Assembly: GCF_021502725.1 (NCBI RefSeq)
Contig: NZ_JAKFFS010000001.1
Coordinates: 1,922,001-1,986,000 of the forward strand
Length of the DNA stretch: 64,000 bases
Source of the DNA: Dyadobacter sp. CY345
GTDB lineage: Bacteria > Bacteroidota > Bacteroidia > Cytophagales > Spirosomataceae
Direction: 5' to 3'
A model generated the notes under the pieces. That model saw only the letters and a program-made list of their open reading frames with translations. It searched no databases and was not told the origin of the DNA. Shown one piece after another: positions 17,129 through 25,678 of this stretch. The stretch's first letter is position 1, and the number at the start of each line of letters is the position of its first letter. The position numbers were made by a program, and so were the translations under genes.

Positions 17129-17167
17129 TGAGCTTTTTAACAAACCAACATTGAGCCTTTTAACAAA
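17129..17167 (+). promoter_or_regulatory. Candidate AraC type A operator: 16-base direct repeat
   Basis: TGAGCTTTTTAACAAA (17129-17144) is repeated as TGAGCCTTTTAACAAA (17152-17167), 15 of 16 bases identical, at a 23-bp period. It ends 50 bases before the SDR ATG at 17218, and a -7-like GACCTTTG lies between at 17189-17196. The half-site TGAGCC/T has the same orientation relative to the target gene as the repeat at 7779-7809. A reverse copy of GGCTCA occurs at 17094. The regulator is likely the AraC at 18210. Confidence 0.6.
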
Positions 17168-17217
17168 GTGGTAATTGGATTTACAAGCGACCTTTGTTGA
17201 AACAAAATTTAGACAGA

Positions 17218-18111
17218 ATGGCAAAAGTTTGGTTCATTACAGGCAGCTCAAAAGGACTTGGCAAAAGCCTTGCGGAAGCAGCGTTAGAAAAAGGTGAATA
17301 TGTAGTGGCAACTGCCCGGAATCCGGAGCAACTGCGTGAGTTGGCTGAAAAATTTCCGGATAGAATTCTCACATTAGCGCTTGAAGTCTCTGACAAAGAC
17401 CAAATTCACGCAGCTGTCACGGAAGCAGTAGCAAAATTTGGCAGGATTGACGTATTGGTCAACAATGCTGGTTTTGGTATCACAGGTGCGGCAGAGGCAT
17501 TCACTGATGAGCAGGTTCGGAGCCAGTTGGAAGTAAATTTGTATGCGCCGATAGAAATTACCCGCGCTGTATTACCGATCATGCGCAGACAAGGGTCAGG
17601 ACATATTTTGCAGATCAGCTCGATCGGCGGGCGGGTGGGGAATCCTGGGCTTACGATGTATCAGGCTGCAAAATTTGGCTTAGCCGGTTTTACAGAAGCA
17701 TTGAGCAAAGAAGTTGCACCATTAGGAATCAAAGTTACATCCGTTGAGCCGGGAGGTTTTCGTACCGATTGGGCTGGTGCGTCCATGAGTTTTGCGGAGG
17801 ATGTTGAGGGTTATGAGAGCACGGTAGGAGGGATAAAAACGTTTATACAATCAGGAAATTTCGTTCCCATTGGAGACCCCGCAAAAGCTGCGCAGGTGAT
17901 GCTCGATCTTGTTTATCATGCTGATCCTCCGGTGCATTTGGTACTGGGAAGCGAGGCCACAGCGATTTTGAGAAACGCCGATAAAGACAGAAAAGCAGAA
18001 TTTGAAAAATGGCTTTCTGTGAGCAATTCAACAGACCATGACGATGCCACAGATATGCTTGCGACGGAGGAAGGGAAGATGTTTTTGTCCCAAAAGGGCA
18101 TTAAACTTTAA
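17218..18111 (+). CDS. SDR family oxidoreductase
   Basis: A 297-residue short-chain dehydrogenase. Motifs: TGSSKGLG at residues 8-15, VNNAG near 82, Ser134/135, Tyr148 and Lys152. The extended C-terminus (VEPGGFRTDWAG and beyond) is that of the longer SDR type found next to AraC regulators elsewhere in this window; the proteins at 19165 and 30209 are paralogues with the same motif positions. Substrate unknown. I begin at the ATG at 17218, not the TTG at 17194, because the cofactor fold begins immediately. Followed by a strong terminator, then by an AraC gene. Confidence 0.9.
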   Translation: MAKVWFITGSSKGLGKSLAEAALEKGEYVVATARNPEQLRELAEKFPDRILTLALEVSDKDQIHAAVTEAVAKFGRIDVLVNNAGFGITGAAEAFTDEQVRSQLEVNLYAPIEITRAVLPIMRRQGSGHILQISSIGGRVGNPGLTMYQAAKFGLAGFTEALSKEVAPLGIKVTSVEPGGFRTDWAGASMSFAEDVEGYESTVGGIKTFIQSGNFVPIGDPAKAAQVMLDLVYHADPPVHLVLGSEATAILRNADKDRKAEFEKWLSVSNSTDHDDATDMLATEEGKMFLSQKGIKL

Positions 18112-18113
18112 TG

Positions 18114-18157
18114 AAAATGCTGATCAAAAGCTGAACTTTTTTGATCAGCATTTTTTT
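18114..18157 (+). terminator. Rho-independent terminator after the SDR gene
   Basis: AAAATGCTGATCAAAA (18114-18129) pairs perfectly over 16 bp with TTTTGATCAGCATTTT (18139-18154), loop of nine bases, then more T. It begins two bases after the stop codon. It separates the SDR from the AraC gene at 18210, so the latter needs its own promoter. Confidence 0.85.
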
Positions 18158-18209
18158 GAATAAGCCGGCTCGGCTTTGATGAAATTTTGTTTAGTATTTT
18201 AGCAGGTAA

Positions 18210-19031
18210 ATGAAAAACACCGACGAAATCAAAAGATCCGATGCTATTGTCTATTCCTGCTACTACCAAAAAAGCTGGGAAGGTGAACAGTTTGTGCAAG
18301 ACCATGTTTTGAACTATTTGATCTCTGGATCTTCTGTGCTGAACGATGGGGTAAATGAATATATCTGTGGTGAAGGTTCAGTCCAATTGATACCCAGAAA
18401 CCAGTTGATGAAGTTCGTAAAATATCCTCCCAGGGAAGGTGATTTTCAATCGCTTTCGATTTATCTGGATCAGCAAATACTAAAAAAATTCTGTTTCGAA
18501 TATGATATGTCTGCCACGCACCGGCTGTATGATAAACCAATTGTTTCGATTCCAGCAAATCCTCTATTAAAAGCTTATATGGATTCGCTGCTGGCCTACC
18601 ATCATAATGGAAATCTGAACGAAGGTAAGCTAATCGGTTTAAAGCAAAAGGAGGGAATTATGCTTTTGATCCACTTGAAACCGGAGCTTAAAAATATCCT
18701 GTTTGATTTCAATGAACCGCACAGAATCGATTTGGAGGCGTTTATGAATAAGAATTATCATTTCAATGTGCATCTGGATCGTTTTGCCTATCTAACCGGC
18801 AGAAGCCTCGCGACTTTCAAGCGGGATTTTGAGAAACAATTTAATATCACACCCGGTCGCTGGATACAGCAAAAACGCTTGAAACAAGCTCATTACCTGA
18901 TCTCCGAAAAGGGTAAACTAGCTTCCGATATATACCTTGACCTCGGTTTTGCGGACCTTTCCCATTTTTCATATGCGTTTAAAAAAGCATACGGAGAAGG
19001 TCCGTCAAAAATCAGCCGGCATAACGTATAA
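18210..19031 (+). CDS. AraC family regulator (type A) next to an SDR gene
   Basis: A 273-residue AraC regulator. The N-terminal half has LNYLISGSSVLND and a beta-rich sensor; the C-terminal half has YHFNVHLDRFAYLTGRSLA, then FKRDFEKQFNITPGRWI and the second helix-turn-helix LGFADLSHFSYAFKKAYG. The regulator at 5927 is its nearest relative in the window. Lies 98 bases behind the SDR gene, beyond a terminator. Its likely target is the repeat at 17129-17167 in front of that SDR; this is inferred from proximity and from the matching element at the other type A locus. Confidence 0.88.
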   Translation: MKNTDEIKRSDAIVYSCYYQKSWEGEQFVQDHVLNYLISGSSVLNDGVNEYICGEGSVQLIPRNQLMKFVKYPPREGDFQSLSIYLDQQILKKFCFEYDMSATHRLYDKPIVSIPANPLLKAYMDSLLAYHHNGNLNEGKLIGLKQKEGIMLLIHLKPELKNILFDFNEPHRIDLEAFMNKNYHFNVHLDRFAYLTGRSLATFKRDFEKQFNITPGRWIQQKRLKQAHYLISEKGKLASDIYLDLGFADLSHFSYAFKKAYGEGPSKISRHNV

Positions 19032-19070
19032 CTAAGAATCACATTGAAAATCATGTTTGAAAAGTAAACC

Positions 19071-19117
19071 AAAAAAAGAGAATATCCGGTTTGAATTTTT
19101 CCGGATACTCTTTTTTT
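19071..19117 (+). terminator. Rho-independent terminator after the AraC gene
   Basis: AAAAAAAGAG followed by TATCCGG pairs with CCGGATACTCTTTTTTT, with a two-base bulge in the 5' arm and a loop of about ten bases. Because the A and T tracts flank the stem on both sides, it may also serve the minus-strand SDR gene that ends at 19165. Confidence 0.75.
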
Positions 19118-19164
19118 AAGTTAAAACAGATTAATCCTGAGGTTCGGCAAATGTTTCAGCCATT

Positions 19165-19986
19165 TCATCCATGAGCAGCAATAGACACATCATTCCACGA
19201 TTCCCAGGTTTGTAATTTCTCAGCGTATACGCGTTTCGTTTTTTCGTAACCAAGTTTACCCAGGAAGAGGCGCAGCGGTGGCTGTTCACTATCCACTAAT
19301 TTCAGAATCGCGGGAACGGTTGCCGCAGGTTTTCCATAGTCTTCCGGCAACAGACCTTCTGTATTGCCAAGCCCTTCACGAATTTGATCATAAGCGGCGA
19401 TAGGCTGACTTTGTACCGCCGAACTGCCTCCGAAATCTGTCGTGTAGCCATTGGGTTCTACAAGCGTTACATGAATTCCAAACGCATTTACTTCGCTCGC
19501 CAGCGCCTCACTTAAACCTTCCACAGCAAATTTTGTGGCGTTGTAGATCCCCAACGTAGGTAAAGTCCATACGCCCAATACACTGGAAAGCTGTATGATA
19601 TGACCGTGTTTTTGTTTTCTGAGGATTGGTAAGGCAGCCTGCGTGATCCATAACGTTCCAAAAACATTAGCCTCAAAGTTATCCTTAACCTCCGTTTCAC
19701 TTGCTTCCTCGATTGCTCCAAAAACAGCGTAACCCGCGTTGTTTATTACCACGTCCAGGCTTCCAAAATACTGGTGTGCTTTGTTTATCGCAGCTATACT
19801 TTGATCCCGGTTTGTAATATCCAGCGCGATCGGTAAAAAACTGTTCGGATATTGATCTGCCAGGTCATCAAATCCCGCAATGTTCCGGGAAGTTGCGGCA
19901 ACGTTATCGCCACGATTTAAAAATGCTTCTACCCATAATCTTCCAAATCCTCTGGTTGCACCGGTAATAAAAATTGTCTTTGTCAT
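19165..19986 (-). CDS. SDR family oxidoreductase
   Basis: A 273-residue short-chain dehydrogenase with TGATRGFG at residues 8-15, INNAG near 82, Ser134/135, Tyr148 and Lys152. It is close to the paralogue at 30209 over its whole length (shared KTIFITGA, GFG, AVEGLSE and LRLFLG/ARLLLG ends). Substrate unknown. Divergent from the AraC gene at 20148; the 161-base gap holds a TACTTTTG -7 box and a 21-bp direct repeat shared with the other SDR. Start ATG at 19986. Confidence 0.9.
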   Translation of the reverse strand: MTKTIFITGATRGFGRLWVEAFLNRGDNVAATSRNIAGFDDLADQYPNSFLPIALDITNRDQSIAAINKAHQYFGSLDVVINNAGYAVFGAIEEASETEVKDNFEANVFGTLWITQAALPILRKQKHGHIIQLSSVLGVWTLPTLGIYNATKFAVEGLSEALASEVNAFGIHVTLVEPNGYTTDFGGSSAVQSQPIAAYDQIREGLGNTEGLLPEDYGKPAATVPAILKLVDSEQPPLRLFLGKLGYEKTKRVYAEKLQTWESWNDVSIAAHG

Positions 19987-20018
19987 GATCAGAAATTTTT
20001 GTTATTGTTTTGATATGA

Positions 20019-20072
20019 CAAAAGTATAATAGCCCTCAGCGGCCGGATAGCTCATTTGTCGGAAAGAATAGC
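20019..20072 (-). promoter_or_regulatory. Promoter with 21-bp direct-repeat operator (type B AraC)
   Basis: On the minus strand GCTATTC (20066-20072), 14 bases, then GCTATCC (20045-20051) form a direct repeat with a 21-bp period. An 18-base gap separates the proximal copy from TACTTTTG (20019-20026), a -7 box of type TAnnTTTG; the SDR ATG is 32 bases further on. The proximal half-site occupies the place of the -33 element, as expected for an activator. Flanking bases out to about 20082 are also shared with the promoter at 31066-31119. Confidence 0.65.
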
Positions 20073-20147
20073 ACAGAAATACGGCATTACTTTTATCTTT
20101 ATGGAAAGAAAGGTAAAAGCCTGCCCGAAGTTGTTTAATATCTGTTT

Positions 20148-21071
20148 ATGGACAAAATCACCCATTACAAGACCATTTCGCAGTTGCACGAAAAAAGCGG
20201 TTATCCGCCTCCAGCGCACCCGTTAATAAGTCTGATGACCTGTAAAGAGCTTATGAGTTATTCGCTCGGTGAATCCCGTTTTACCGGTGATTTTTATATG
20301 ATCGCATTAAAGAAAATAATGTCCGGATATGTGCTTTATGGAAAGACCAGGTATGACCACCATAACGGTTCCATGGTTTTTATGAAACCAAGGCAGATAC
20401 TTGAAGTGAGCAATGTTCAGTTTGCCGAAAAAGGTTTTGTAATTTTTGTTCATGAGGATTATTTGTCCGGTCATGCGCTGCATGAACAGATCAAAAAATA
20501 CGGTTATTTTGATTATGAGATCAACGAAGCCCTGCATGTTTCCCCATCTGAGGAAACAATTATCTGGGATTTATATGATAAAATCAGATCCGAGTATGAT
20601 GGAATTCAGGATGAGCTGAGCCGGGATATTATTTTGTCTCATATAGATTCCATATTGAAATATTCCAACCGATTTTATAAAAGGCAATTTATTGATCGAA
20701 GCGCGAACGTTTCAACAGGCACGGTAAAGAAATTTCAGGATGTATTAAAACATTATTTTGAAACCGGACAGCAACAGACTCAGGGGCTTCCTACAGTTAA
20801 TCATCTGGCGGGAGATTTGTTTTTATCGACCCGTTATCTGAGCGACGTACTCAAACAGGAAACCGGGAAAAATGCACTAGAACATATACATCTTTATCTG
20901 ATCACGGAGGCTAAAAATCAGTTGCTGAGCAGTGATGAGAATGTATCTGGAATTGCCTACCAGCTTGGCTTTGAAAGCCCTTCTTATTTTACCAGACTAT
21001 TCAAAAAAGTTGTTGGCGTAACGCCGGTTCAGTATAAAGAACAGTATACCGGCGGACCAAAAATTGCGTAG
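20148..21071 (+). CDS. AraC family regulator (type B), divergent from an SDR gene
   Basis: A 307-residue AraC regulator of the same group as 14740 and 48086. The N-terminal half contains SQLHEKSGYPPPAHPLI and FYMIALKK; the DNA-binding half begins near residue 210 (HLAGDLFLSTRYLSDVLKQE) and ends FESPSYFTRLFKKVVGV. Divergent arrangement with the SDR gene at 19165 makes it the likely regulator of that gene through the 21-bp repeat. Because the SDR at 30209 has the same operator but only a regulator fragment beside it, this protein may act at both. Effector unknown. Confidence 0.88.
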   Translation: MDKITHYKTISQLHEKSGYPPPAHPLISLMTCKELMSYSLGESRFTGDFYMIALKKIMSGYVLYGKTRYDHHNGSMVFMKPRQILEVSNVQFAEKGFVIFVHEDYLSGHALHEQIKKYGYFDYEINEALHVSPSEETIIWDLYDKIRSEYDGIQDELSRDIILSHIDSILKYSNRFYKRQFIDRSANVSTGTVKKFQDVLKHYFETGQQQTQGLPTVNHLAGDLFLSTRYLSDVLKQETGKNALEHIHLYLITEAKNQLLSSDENVSGIAYQLGFESPSYFTRLFKKVVGVTPVQYKEQYTGGPKIA

Positions 21072-21256
21072 TAAAAAAATACAAATATTGTTTTAATCAT
21101 TCCGGAGGTGGCACCGAATTATTCGAGGTTTTCCAAGAGCAATAAAGACGAATTATTTTCCATACAGACTGAAAACGGTGCTGATCTGATTCTTTTTTGT
21201 CGCACTGAATAGGCAGCTGTTTTAAAAGCTCTTTCTCAAAAGTATTAAGGTGAATT

Positions 21257-21904
21257 TTAAGAATAAGGCTGCATCTCAGACTTATTCATATCTCGGGTTA
21301 ACAGATATGCAACAAACATATTCGGTACCCAGCACAGCCAGGCCACAAGCACGTAAGCTTTGATGAAATCTCCGTAAATAACTACCAGCAAAGGTAGCCA
21401 CAGGCGCAGCGTTACGGCTGCAAAACATGCGGAGTAGCTGAAAATCATGAATTTTTGATGTTGAGTTACGCGCCCCTTTAGAATGCTGGTGTATCCCATG
21501 AACGTGCTGATAAACCAGACAAGGGCCAGGCAAAAAAATCCCGTTGCAGCGATCAGGCCGCCGTTTGCATGAATTGCCAGATATGCAGCGGAAACTGAAC
21601 TAAAAAGAGCAAATAACAGATAAAGTTTCCCAAGTTGGCGGTGCATGACAGGCGAAGATATTCTGATCCTTTCATTAAACTGAACCCAGCCGATCAGCAA
21701 GGCCAGCCCGCCGGCAGTAATGTGCATGTAGAATGCTGAACTCCATACCGCACTTGCCAATAATGCGCTGTTTTTGTTGCCCAATATTCCAAAGTTATGC
21801 TGAAAAAAATAGAACAAAGGATATAGCCCGATGAGCGTAGCCAGTATGGCAATCATAACCCGCGAGATTTTATTACTTGGCAACTTAGTTGATTTTGGTG
21901 GCAT
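21257..21904 (-). CDS. DUF2306 family membrane protein
   Basis: A 215-residue integral membrane protein with about six or seven hydrophobic segments. The second half shows the DUF2306 pattern: a His-bearing helix (YMHITAGGLALLIGWVQF), RQLGKLYLLFALFSS, and GRVTQHQKFMIFSYSACFAA with conserved His and Arg residues. The family resembles haem-binding membrane oxidoreductase subunits, but no activity has been established as far as I know. Single gene on the minus strand between an AraC gene and a small acidic protein. Confidence 0.85.
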   Translation of the reverse strand: MPPKSTKLPSNKISRVMIAILATLIGLYPLFYFFQHNFGILGNKNSALLASAVWSSAFYMHITAGGLALLIGWVQFNERIRISSPVMHRQLGKLYLLFALFSSVSAAYLAIHANGGLIAATGFFCLALVWFISTFMGYTSILKGRVTQHQKFMIFSYSACFAAVTLRLWLPLLVVIYGDFIKAYVLVAWLCWVPNMFVAYLLTRDMNKSEMQPYS

Positions 21905-22164
21905 GGATATAGATTTCCTACTGGATGCTTTTTCGGGGAGTTTGGTTGCTTCTTAAATGCTCTTGCGAAGATATGGGCCTAATCTTGTAAATTTTGGTTA
22001 TAAGAACAAATTCTTTTGATTCAACTATGTCCAGGGTATGCCGTTGTATTCACAAGCATGCCCTATGTATTCTTCGTAAAGTAAAGTATGCATGCATTTC
22101 TTCAGACAATCATTGGCATGAGATTTTAAAAGCATAAGATTAAATTACATAAATCAGAATAGTT

Positions 22165-22362
22165 ATGCAAAATCATGAAGATGAGGGGCGTGAAGTAAAA
22201 AATGCCGAGCCTGATCGTGAAGACCAGAACGCTACTAATGGCAAAGCAGGGAGCGAAGAAATGGGATCGATGCCGAACGATCCGGCAGAAAATGCTAAAA
22301 AGACTTCACCCGAAGAGGATGCCGGCGAAAAGGAAGATACGAGATTGTCAGCAGATAATTAA
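22165..22362 (+). CDS. Small, highly charged acidic protein
   Basis: A 65-residue hydrophilic protein made almost wholly of Glu, Asp, Lys, Asn, Gly and Ala, without hydrophobic core, signal peptide or cysteine. It is probably disordered. Similar short acidic proteins occur in Cytophagales genomes and I know of no function. The ATG at 22165 follows an AT-rich leader. An overlapping frame at 22202 is basic and less likely. Confidence is limited because composition is the only support. Confidence 0.45.
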   Translation: MQNHEDEGREVKNAEPDREDQNATNGKAGSEEMGSMPNDPAENAKKTSPEEDAGEKEDTRLSADN

Positions 22363-22639
22363 TCGGCTAAATGCGCGTGCAAGTTGTGTGTTTGAGGCTT
22401 TTAGCAATAACAATGCATTTTAAAGTAGTTGCAATTGCCTCAAACACAAACCATTTTAATACCGTTACAGATCGTCAACACAATTAAATGCAGTTTGTAA
22501 AATTGTGTCAAACACAGGATTTGCAAAAATCTTTCCATATCAACTTTGATAGGCGTATCAATTTTTACTTTTTCGTCCAACTCCAATCCTGGTATCACTG
22601 CCGAAATTTCTGCAACAATTTCAGCCGCACCGCTGTCGC

Positions 22640-23056
22640 TCAAGCCTGGGAATTTTCCCGGGCATTCCGTTGAAACTTTTCGATGGCCGCTTCTTTATTA
22701 GCCTGAATTTCTTCCAGCAGCATGGGGCTGGCGACAGTCGCGAGATGTTTGGTTCCCCACAAAACAAGTTCCACAATAATCGGGATGGTTTCTGCGCCTT
22801 TTTTCGTAAGGCGGTAGGTGAACTTCGATTTTTTGTCCTCAGCCACGGCCTTGGTTAAGATGCCTTGTAATTCCAGTGCTGCCAGGCGGTCGGCCAGGAC
22901 GTTGGTCGCTATTTTTTCTTCTGATTGCAGAAATTGCCCGTAAGTTGACTTCCCAGCAAACACCATATCCCTGAGAATGAGCAGTGTCCATTTGTCGCCC
23001 AGCACGTCTAGCGATGTGCTTACCGGGCATGTAGATCGCTGTTTTAACTCTTTCAT
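22640..23056 (-). CDS. HxlR family regulator with N-terminal cysteine
   Basis: A 138-residue winged-helix regulator. The HxlR pattern is clear: Cys10 in STCPVS, then LGDKWTLLILRDM, the wing RLTKKGAETIPIIVELVLWG. In characterised HxlR proteins (YodB, HypR, QorR types) a single N-terminal cysteine senses quinones, diamide or hypochlorite; the Cys here is in the right place. It faces an NmrA-type reductase across a 98-base gap that holds two identical-type palindromes, its probable operators. Likely represses both itself and the reductase until oxidised; this is inference from the family. Confidence 0.9.
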   Translation of the reverse strand: MKELKQRSTCPVSTSLDVLGDKWTLLILRDMVFAGKSTYGQFLQSEEKIATNVLADRLAALELQGILTKAVAEDKKSKFTYRLTKKGAETIPIIVELVLWGTKHLATVASPMLLEEIQANKEAAIEKFQRNARENSQA

Positions 23057-23073
23057 AAAAACTATTTTATTTC

Positions 23074-23124
23074 ACTTGCTTTTTGCAAGTAATATATTTA
23101 ACTTTGTACTTGCAAATTGCAAGC
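23074..23124. promoter_or_regulatory. Twin HxlR operator palindromes around a promoter
   Basis: ACTTGC-N5-GCAAGT (23074-23090) and ACTTGC-N5-GCAAGC (23108-23124) are two palindromes of identical design, centres 34 bp apart. Between them lies TAACTTTG (23099-23106), an exact TAnnTTTG -7 box for the reductase gene, and a CTTG 20 bases upstream of it falls inside the first palindrome. Binding at both would cover the -33 and +1 regions. Confidence 0.75.
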
Positions 23125-23154
23125 AAATATACGCGAATTTAATTTCCTTTTATC

Positions 23155-24018
23155 ATGATTTTAGTAACTGGAGCCACTGGTGGATTAGGCCGCCAAACCA
23201 TAGACTACTTGCTTAATACCACTCCGGCCGAAAAAATTGCATGCCTTGTGCGCGACGTAAGCAAAGCCACGGAACTCGTTGAGAAAGGTGTGGACGTAAG
23301 GCAAGCCGATTACCTCGACTACCCTGCGCTTGTGCAAGCCTTTCAGGGCATTGATAAAGTGCTGCTGGTTTCCGCCATAGCATTTACCGACCGGGTACGC
23401 CAACACCGGAACGTCATCGATGCCGCGAAAGAAGCAGGGGTTACGCATCTTTTCTACACCAGTATCCAGCGCAGTACAGATTTTGTGATGACGGAGGTCA
23501 CGGAAAGCGACCTGGCTACCGAAGCCTATCTCAAAGCTTCCGGGCTGATATACACCATTCTCAAAAATAACTTCTACTTTGAAGGCCTTGGCCACCTGAT
23601 TGGTAACGAGGTGCCAGAGGCGGAGATTCTTGTACCGGCTGGCGATGGCAAGATAGCTTTCGTTCAACGGACTGAACTCGCTGCTGCTACGGCTGCCCTG
23701 TTGACGAGCGAAGGGCATGAAAACCAGGAGTATAACATGTCAGGGAGCGAAGCCTATTCGTTTCACGACATCGCCCGGGAATTGTCCTCTTTGGCAGGCC
23801 GCCCTATAACATACAAAAACAGCGAGCTGGCGCCCTACATCGCGCAGAAAGTAGCCGCCGGCTTCCCGGAATTCGTCGCAAACTTCCTTGCCCAGTGGGC
23901 TGTCGCCGCCAAACACGGGATGCTCGCCGGGACAGACGATACCGTTGAGCGTCTGCTTGGCCGTAAGCCAACTTCGCTGCGGGAATATTTGAAAACGACT
24001 TATTTTCCTGGTGCCTGA
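23155..24018 (+). CDS. NmrA/QorB-type NAD(P)H-binding oxidoreductase
   Basis: A 287-residue atypical SDR. The N-terminal cofactor motif is GATGGLG (residues 6-12); the mid-part has YTSIQRSTDF and LKNNFYFEG, and the tail LLGRKPTSLREYLKT is typical of the NmrA/YtfG (QOR2) group. QOR2-type enzymes reduce quinones with NADPH. The divergent HxlR gene and its operators indicate induction by quinones or related electrophiles. Start ATG at 23155 follows the promoter by 48 bases. Confidence 0.9.
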   Translation: MILVTGATGGLGRQTIDYLLNTTPAEKIACLVRDVSKATELVEKGVDVRQADYLDYPALVQAFQGIDKVLLVSAIAFTDRVRQHRNVIDAAKEAGVTHLFYTSIQRSTDFVMTEVTESDLATEAYLKASGLIYTILKNNFYFEGLGHLIGNEVPEAEILVPAGDGKIAFVQRTELAAATAALLTSEGHENQEYNMSGSEAYSFHDIARELSSLAGRPITYKNSELAPYIAQKVAAGFPEFVANFLAQWAVAAKHGMLAGTDDTVERLLGRKPTSLREYLKTTYFPGA

Positions 24019-24691
24019 CCGCTTGTAGCGGCGGTGATAGATAGCATGTTGTTGTCGTTTCAAACTTCTTTTTACTGAGACCAGAATGGGGTGAGGTTTG
24101 ACTTTCATTATTTATTCTCGATTCCCCGTCGTGCGTAGTGTTTTTTGCACTGCGCACTTCTTTTAGTATCCGTTTGTAATAGCTTGAAGTGACATTTAAG
24201 ATGTTATGTATTTATTTCAAATGGAATAATAGGAGTTCGTCCTGAATGTTTTTGCTGCAACTCGGCCAGATTTCTTGAATTTGGATCTGACGAATTTTGT
24301 ATTTTTGGGGACTTTCTTGAGTATTTTTAAATTTGTAAAGCTTGTTTTTATGGTGTCTTGGGATGGCCCTGTTGGGACGCGGGCCAATAAGAAGATAATT
24401 ATTTTGTCAACCGTTAAGAGTAGAGTGTATCCGAAACAGATAACGTTCAATGTTTTACGACTGCAAGAAGATGGCAGTTTCTAAGTTGAAAAATTTTTCC
24501 CAGCACTAGACTTGCTACGAAGCACGAATGCTTATTTCAGCACGTAACCGGCATTTACTTCTAGGTGCTGTTATAGGCAGTGTTTCTTTTTTAACGGTCG
24601 ATATAGTCCATTTTTTAATGTTGTTCATGTTGAATAACGAATGGTCTTGTTTCGGAAAAATCTTCTCGTAATGATATGATTGGCGAATATT
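24019..24691. other. Intergenic stretch with one terminator
   Basis: About 670 bases downstream of the NmrA gene. Short overlapping frames on the two strands at 24217-24484 mirror each other and show no motif; I do not accept either. One terminator-like hairpin is given separately. Nothing else recognised. Confidence 0.5.
24131..24164 (+). terminator. Terminator-like hairpin
   Basis: GTGCGTAGTG (24131-24140) pairs with CACTGCGCAC (24148-24157), nine pairs plus one G-U, then TTCTTTT. It lies 112 bases behind the NmrA gene, somewhat far for a normal terminator. Confidence 0.55.
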
Positions 24692-25138
24692 TCATTTCTC
24701 TGTCAATTTCTTCTTTAATTCAAGTGATAAGTTTTCATCTGTCAAAACCATTTTTGCTTCCTGGCAATATTGCGTTTTACCGATATATTGTTCGTATCCA
24801 GATGTTTTAATAGTTGTAAACTCTTTCCACTCCTTATTCTCCTGAGATAAAAATTCTCCACATAAGAGAAAAGTCTTTTCACTGTTTGGTGATTTAATAT
24901 AGCCAATTTTTACATTCCGGAAATCAATAGGTGTCGGTGGTTGATGATTAAGAAAATCATTGGAAGCCGAACTAATTAAAAACTTAACAACCGAATCCGG
25001 AATGCTTTCATTTTCAGAAATTGTGGTTGAATTTACTTTCGTATCTGCTTTTTTGTTAAAGTTACAGCAAATCATTGCTACTGTAAGTACTAAGAAAGCA
25101 TATGCTTTTAGTGTGTTTTTAAAGATTAGTTTGGTCAT
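24692..25138 (-). CDS. Hypothetical secreted or membrane-anchored protein
   Basis: A 148-residue protein beginning with a basic-hydrophobic N-terminus (residues 1-24, ending AMICCNF) that may be a lipoprotein signal with a non-standard box, followed by a polar region with a possible Cys-containing pair (FLLCGEF and TQYCQEA). I do not recognise the family. I use the ATG at 25138; an upstream start at 25210 would add 24 residues before the signal segment. Single gene, flanked by intergenic sequence on both sides. Confidence 0.6.
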   Translation of the reverse strand: MTKLIFKNTLKAYAFLVLTVAMICCNFNKKADTKVNSTTISENESIPDSVVKFLISSASNDFLNHQPPTPIDFRNVKIGYIKSPNSEKTFLLCGEFLSQENKEWKEFTTIKTSGYEQYIGKTQYCQEAKMVLTDENLSLELKKKLTEK

Positions 25139-25678
25139 ATCGTAATAAAATTTATTGTTTTGTCTTATTGTTGAATGATTGTCCAAACATAGCCTATAAT
25201 TGTATAACATGAGAAAGTTTAATCGTACTTTTTATGATATTGGTACTAACCAAAGAAAATAAGGAAACGTAGCTAAATTTTTTTATTCGCTCGCTCTTCC
25301 AACGCAGAGCAACGAAAGTCCCGAAAGCGAACCCTACGATAGAGCCCTACTTCGCATTAACAAACAACTAAATGAAAATTAAAAACGGACGATTCAGAAT
25401 TTTTCCGAGTGCAATCTGCAAAAAGACGATTCTATAAAATTCAAAAATAACGTTGTCAAATTCATGGAAGGTTTATATTATTTCTACAAGTAACAAAATT
25501 CGTGTTTCTATTCGGGCAGAATCAAAAAGAATACTTATTAACCGGTAGATACAACCAACAATCCAAACCACAATCTAAAACAAAAAATACCCCAAAAGCC
25601 AATGCCCGCAGGAGATTTTTCCTAACTAAATATAACCAACCGGTTCTGTCGATGCAAAGAAGCATCGTCGACCTCCTA
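25139..25678. other. Intergenic stretch with a possible gene remnant
   Basis: About 540 bases. On the plus strand a frame ending at a TAA at 25492-25494 reads NVVKFMEGLYYFYK at its end, like the C-terminus of a protein, but it is only about 35 codons long and has no recognisable family. A terminator for the pirin operon lies at 25582-25620. Confidence 0.35.
25582..25620 (-). terminator. Terminator after the pirin operon (repeat copy A)
   Basis: On the minus strand AAAAATCTCCTGCGGGC, a four-base loop and a complementary arm with several G-U pairs and two mismatches lead into a T tract. It is 59 bases behind the pirin stop. The block 25565-25620 is closely related to the block at 45181-45237, which is also behind a minus-strand gene. 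Confidence 0.6.

Noticed and set aside
22440..22643. 67-codon minus-strand frame overlapping the end of the HxlR gene by a TTGA
   Set aside because: The first 40 residues look protein-like, but the start is a TTG, there is no family resemblance and the rest is AT-rich low-quality sequence. It could be a decayed C-terminal extension.
24217..24484. Overlapping frames on both strands downstream of the NmrA gene
   Set aside because: They mirror each other, have no domain, and have no usual start context.
25381..25494. Short plus-strand frame ending NVVKFMEGLYYFYK
   Set aside because: May be the end of a lost gene, but too short and without family match to annotate as a pseudogene.
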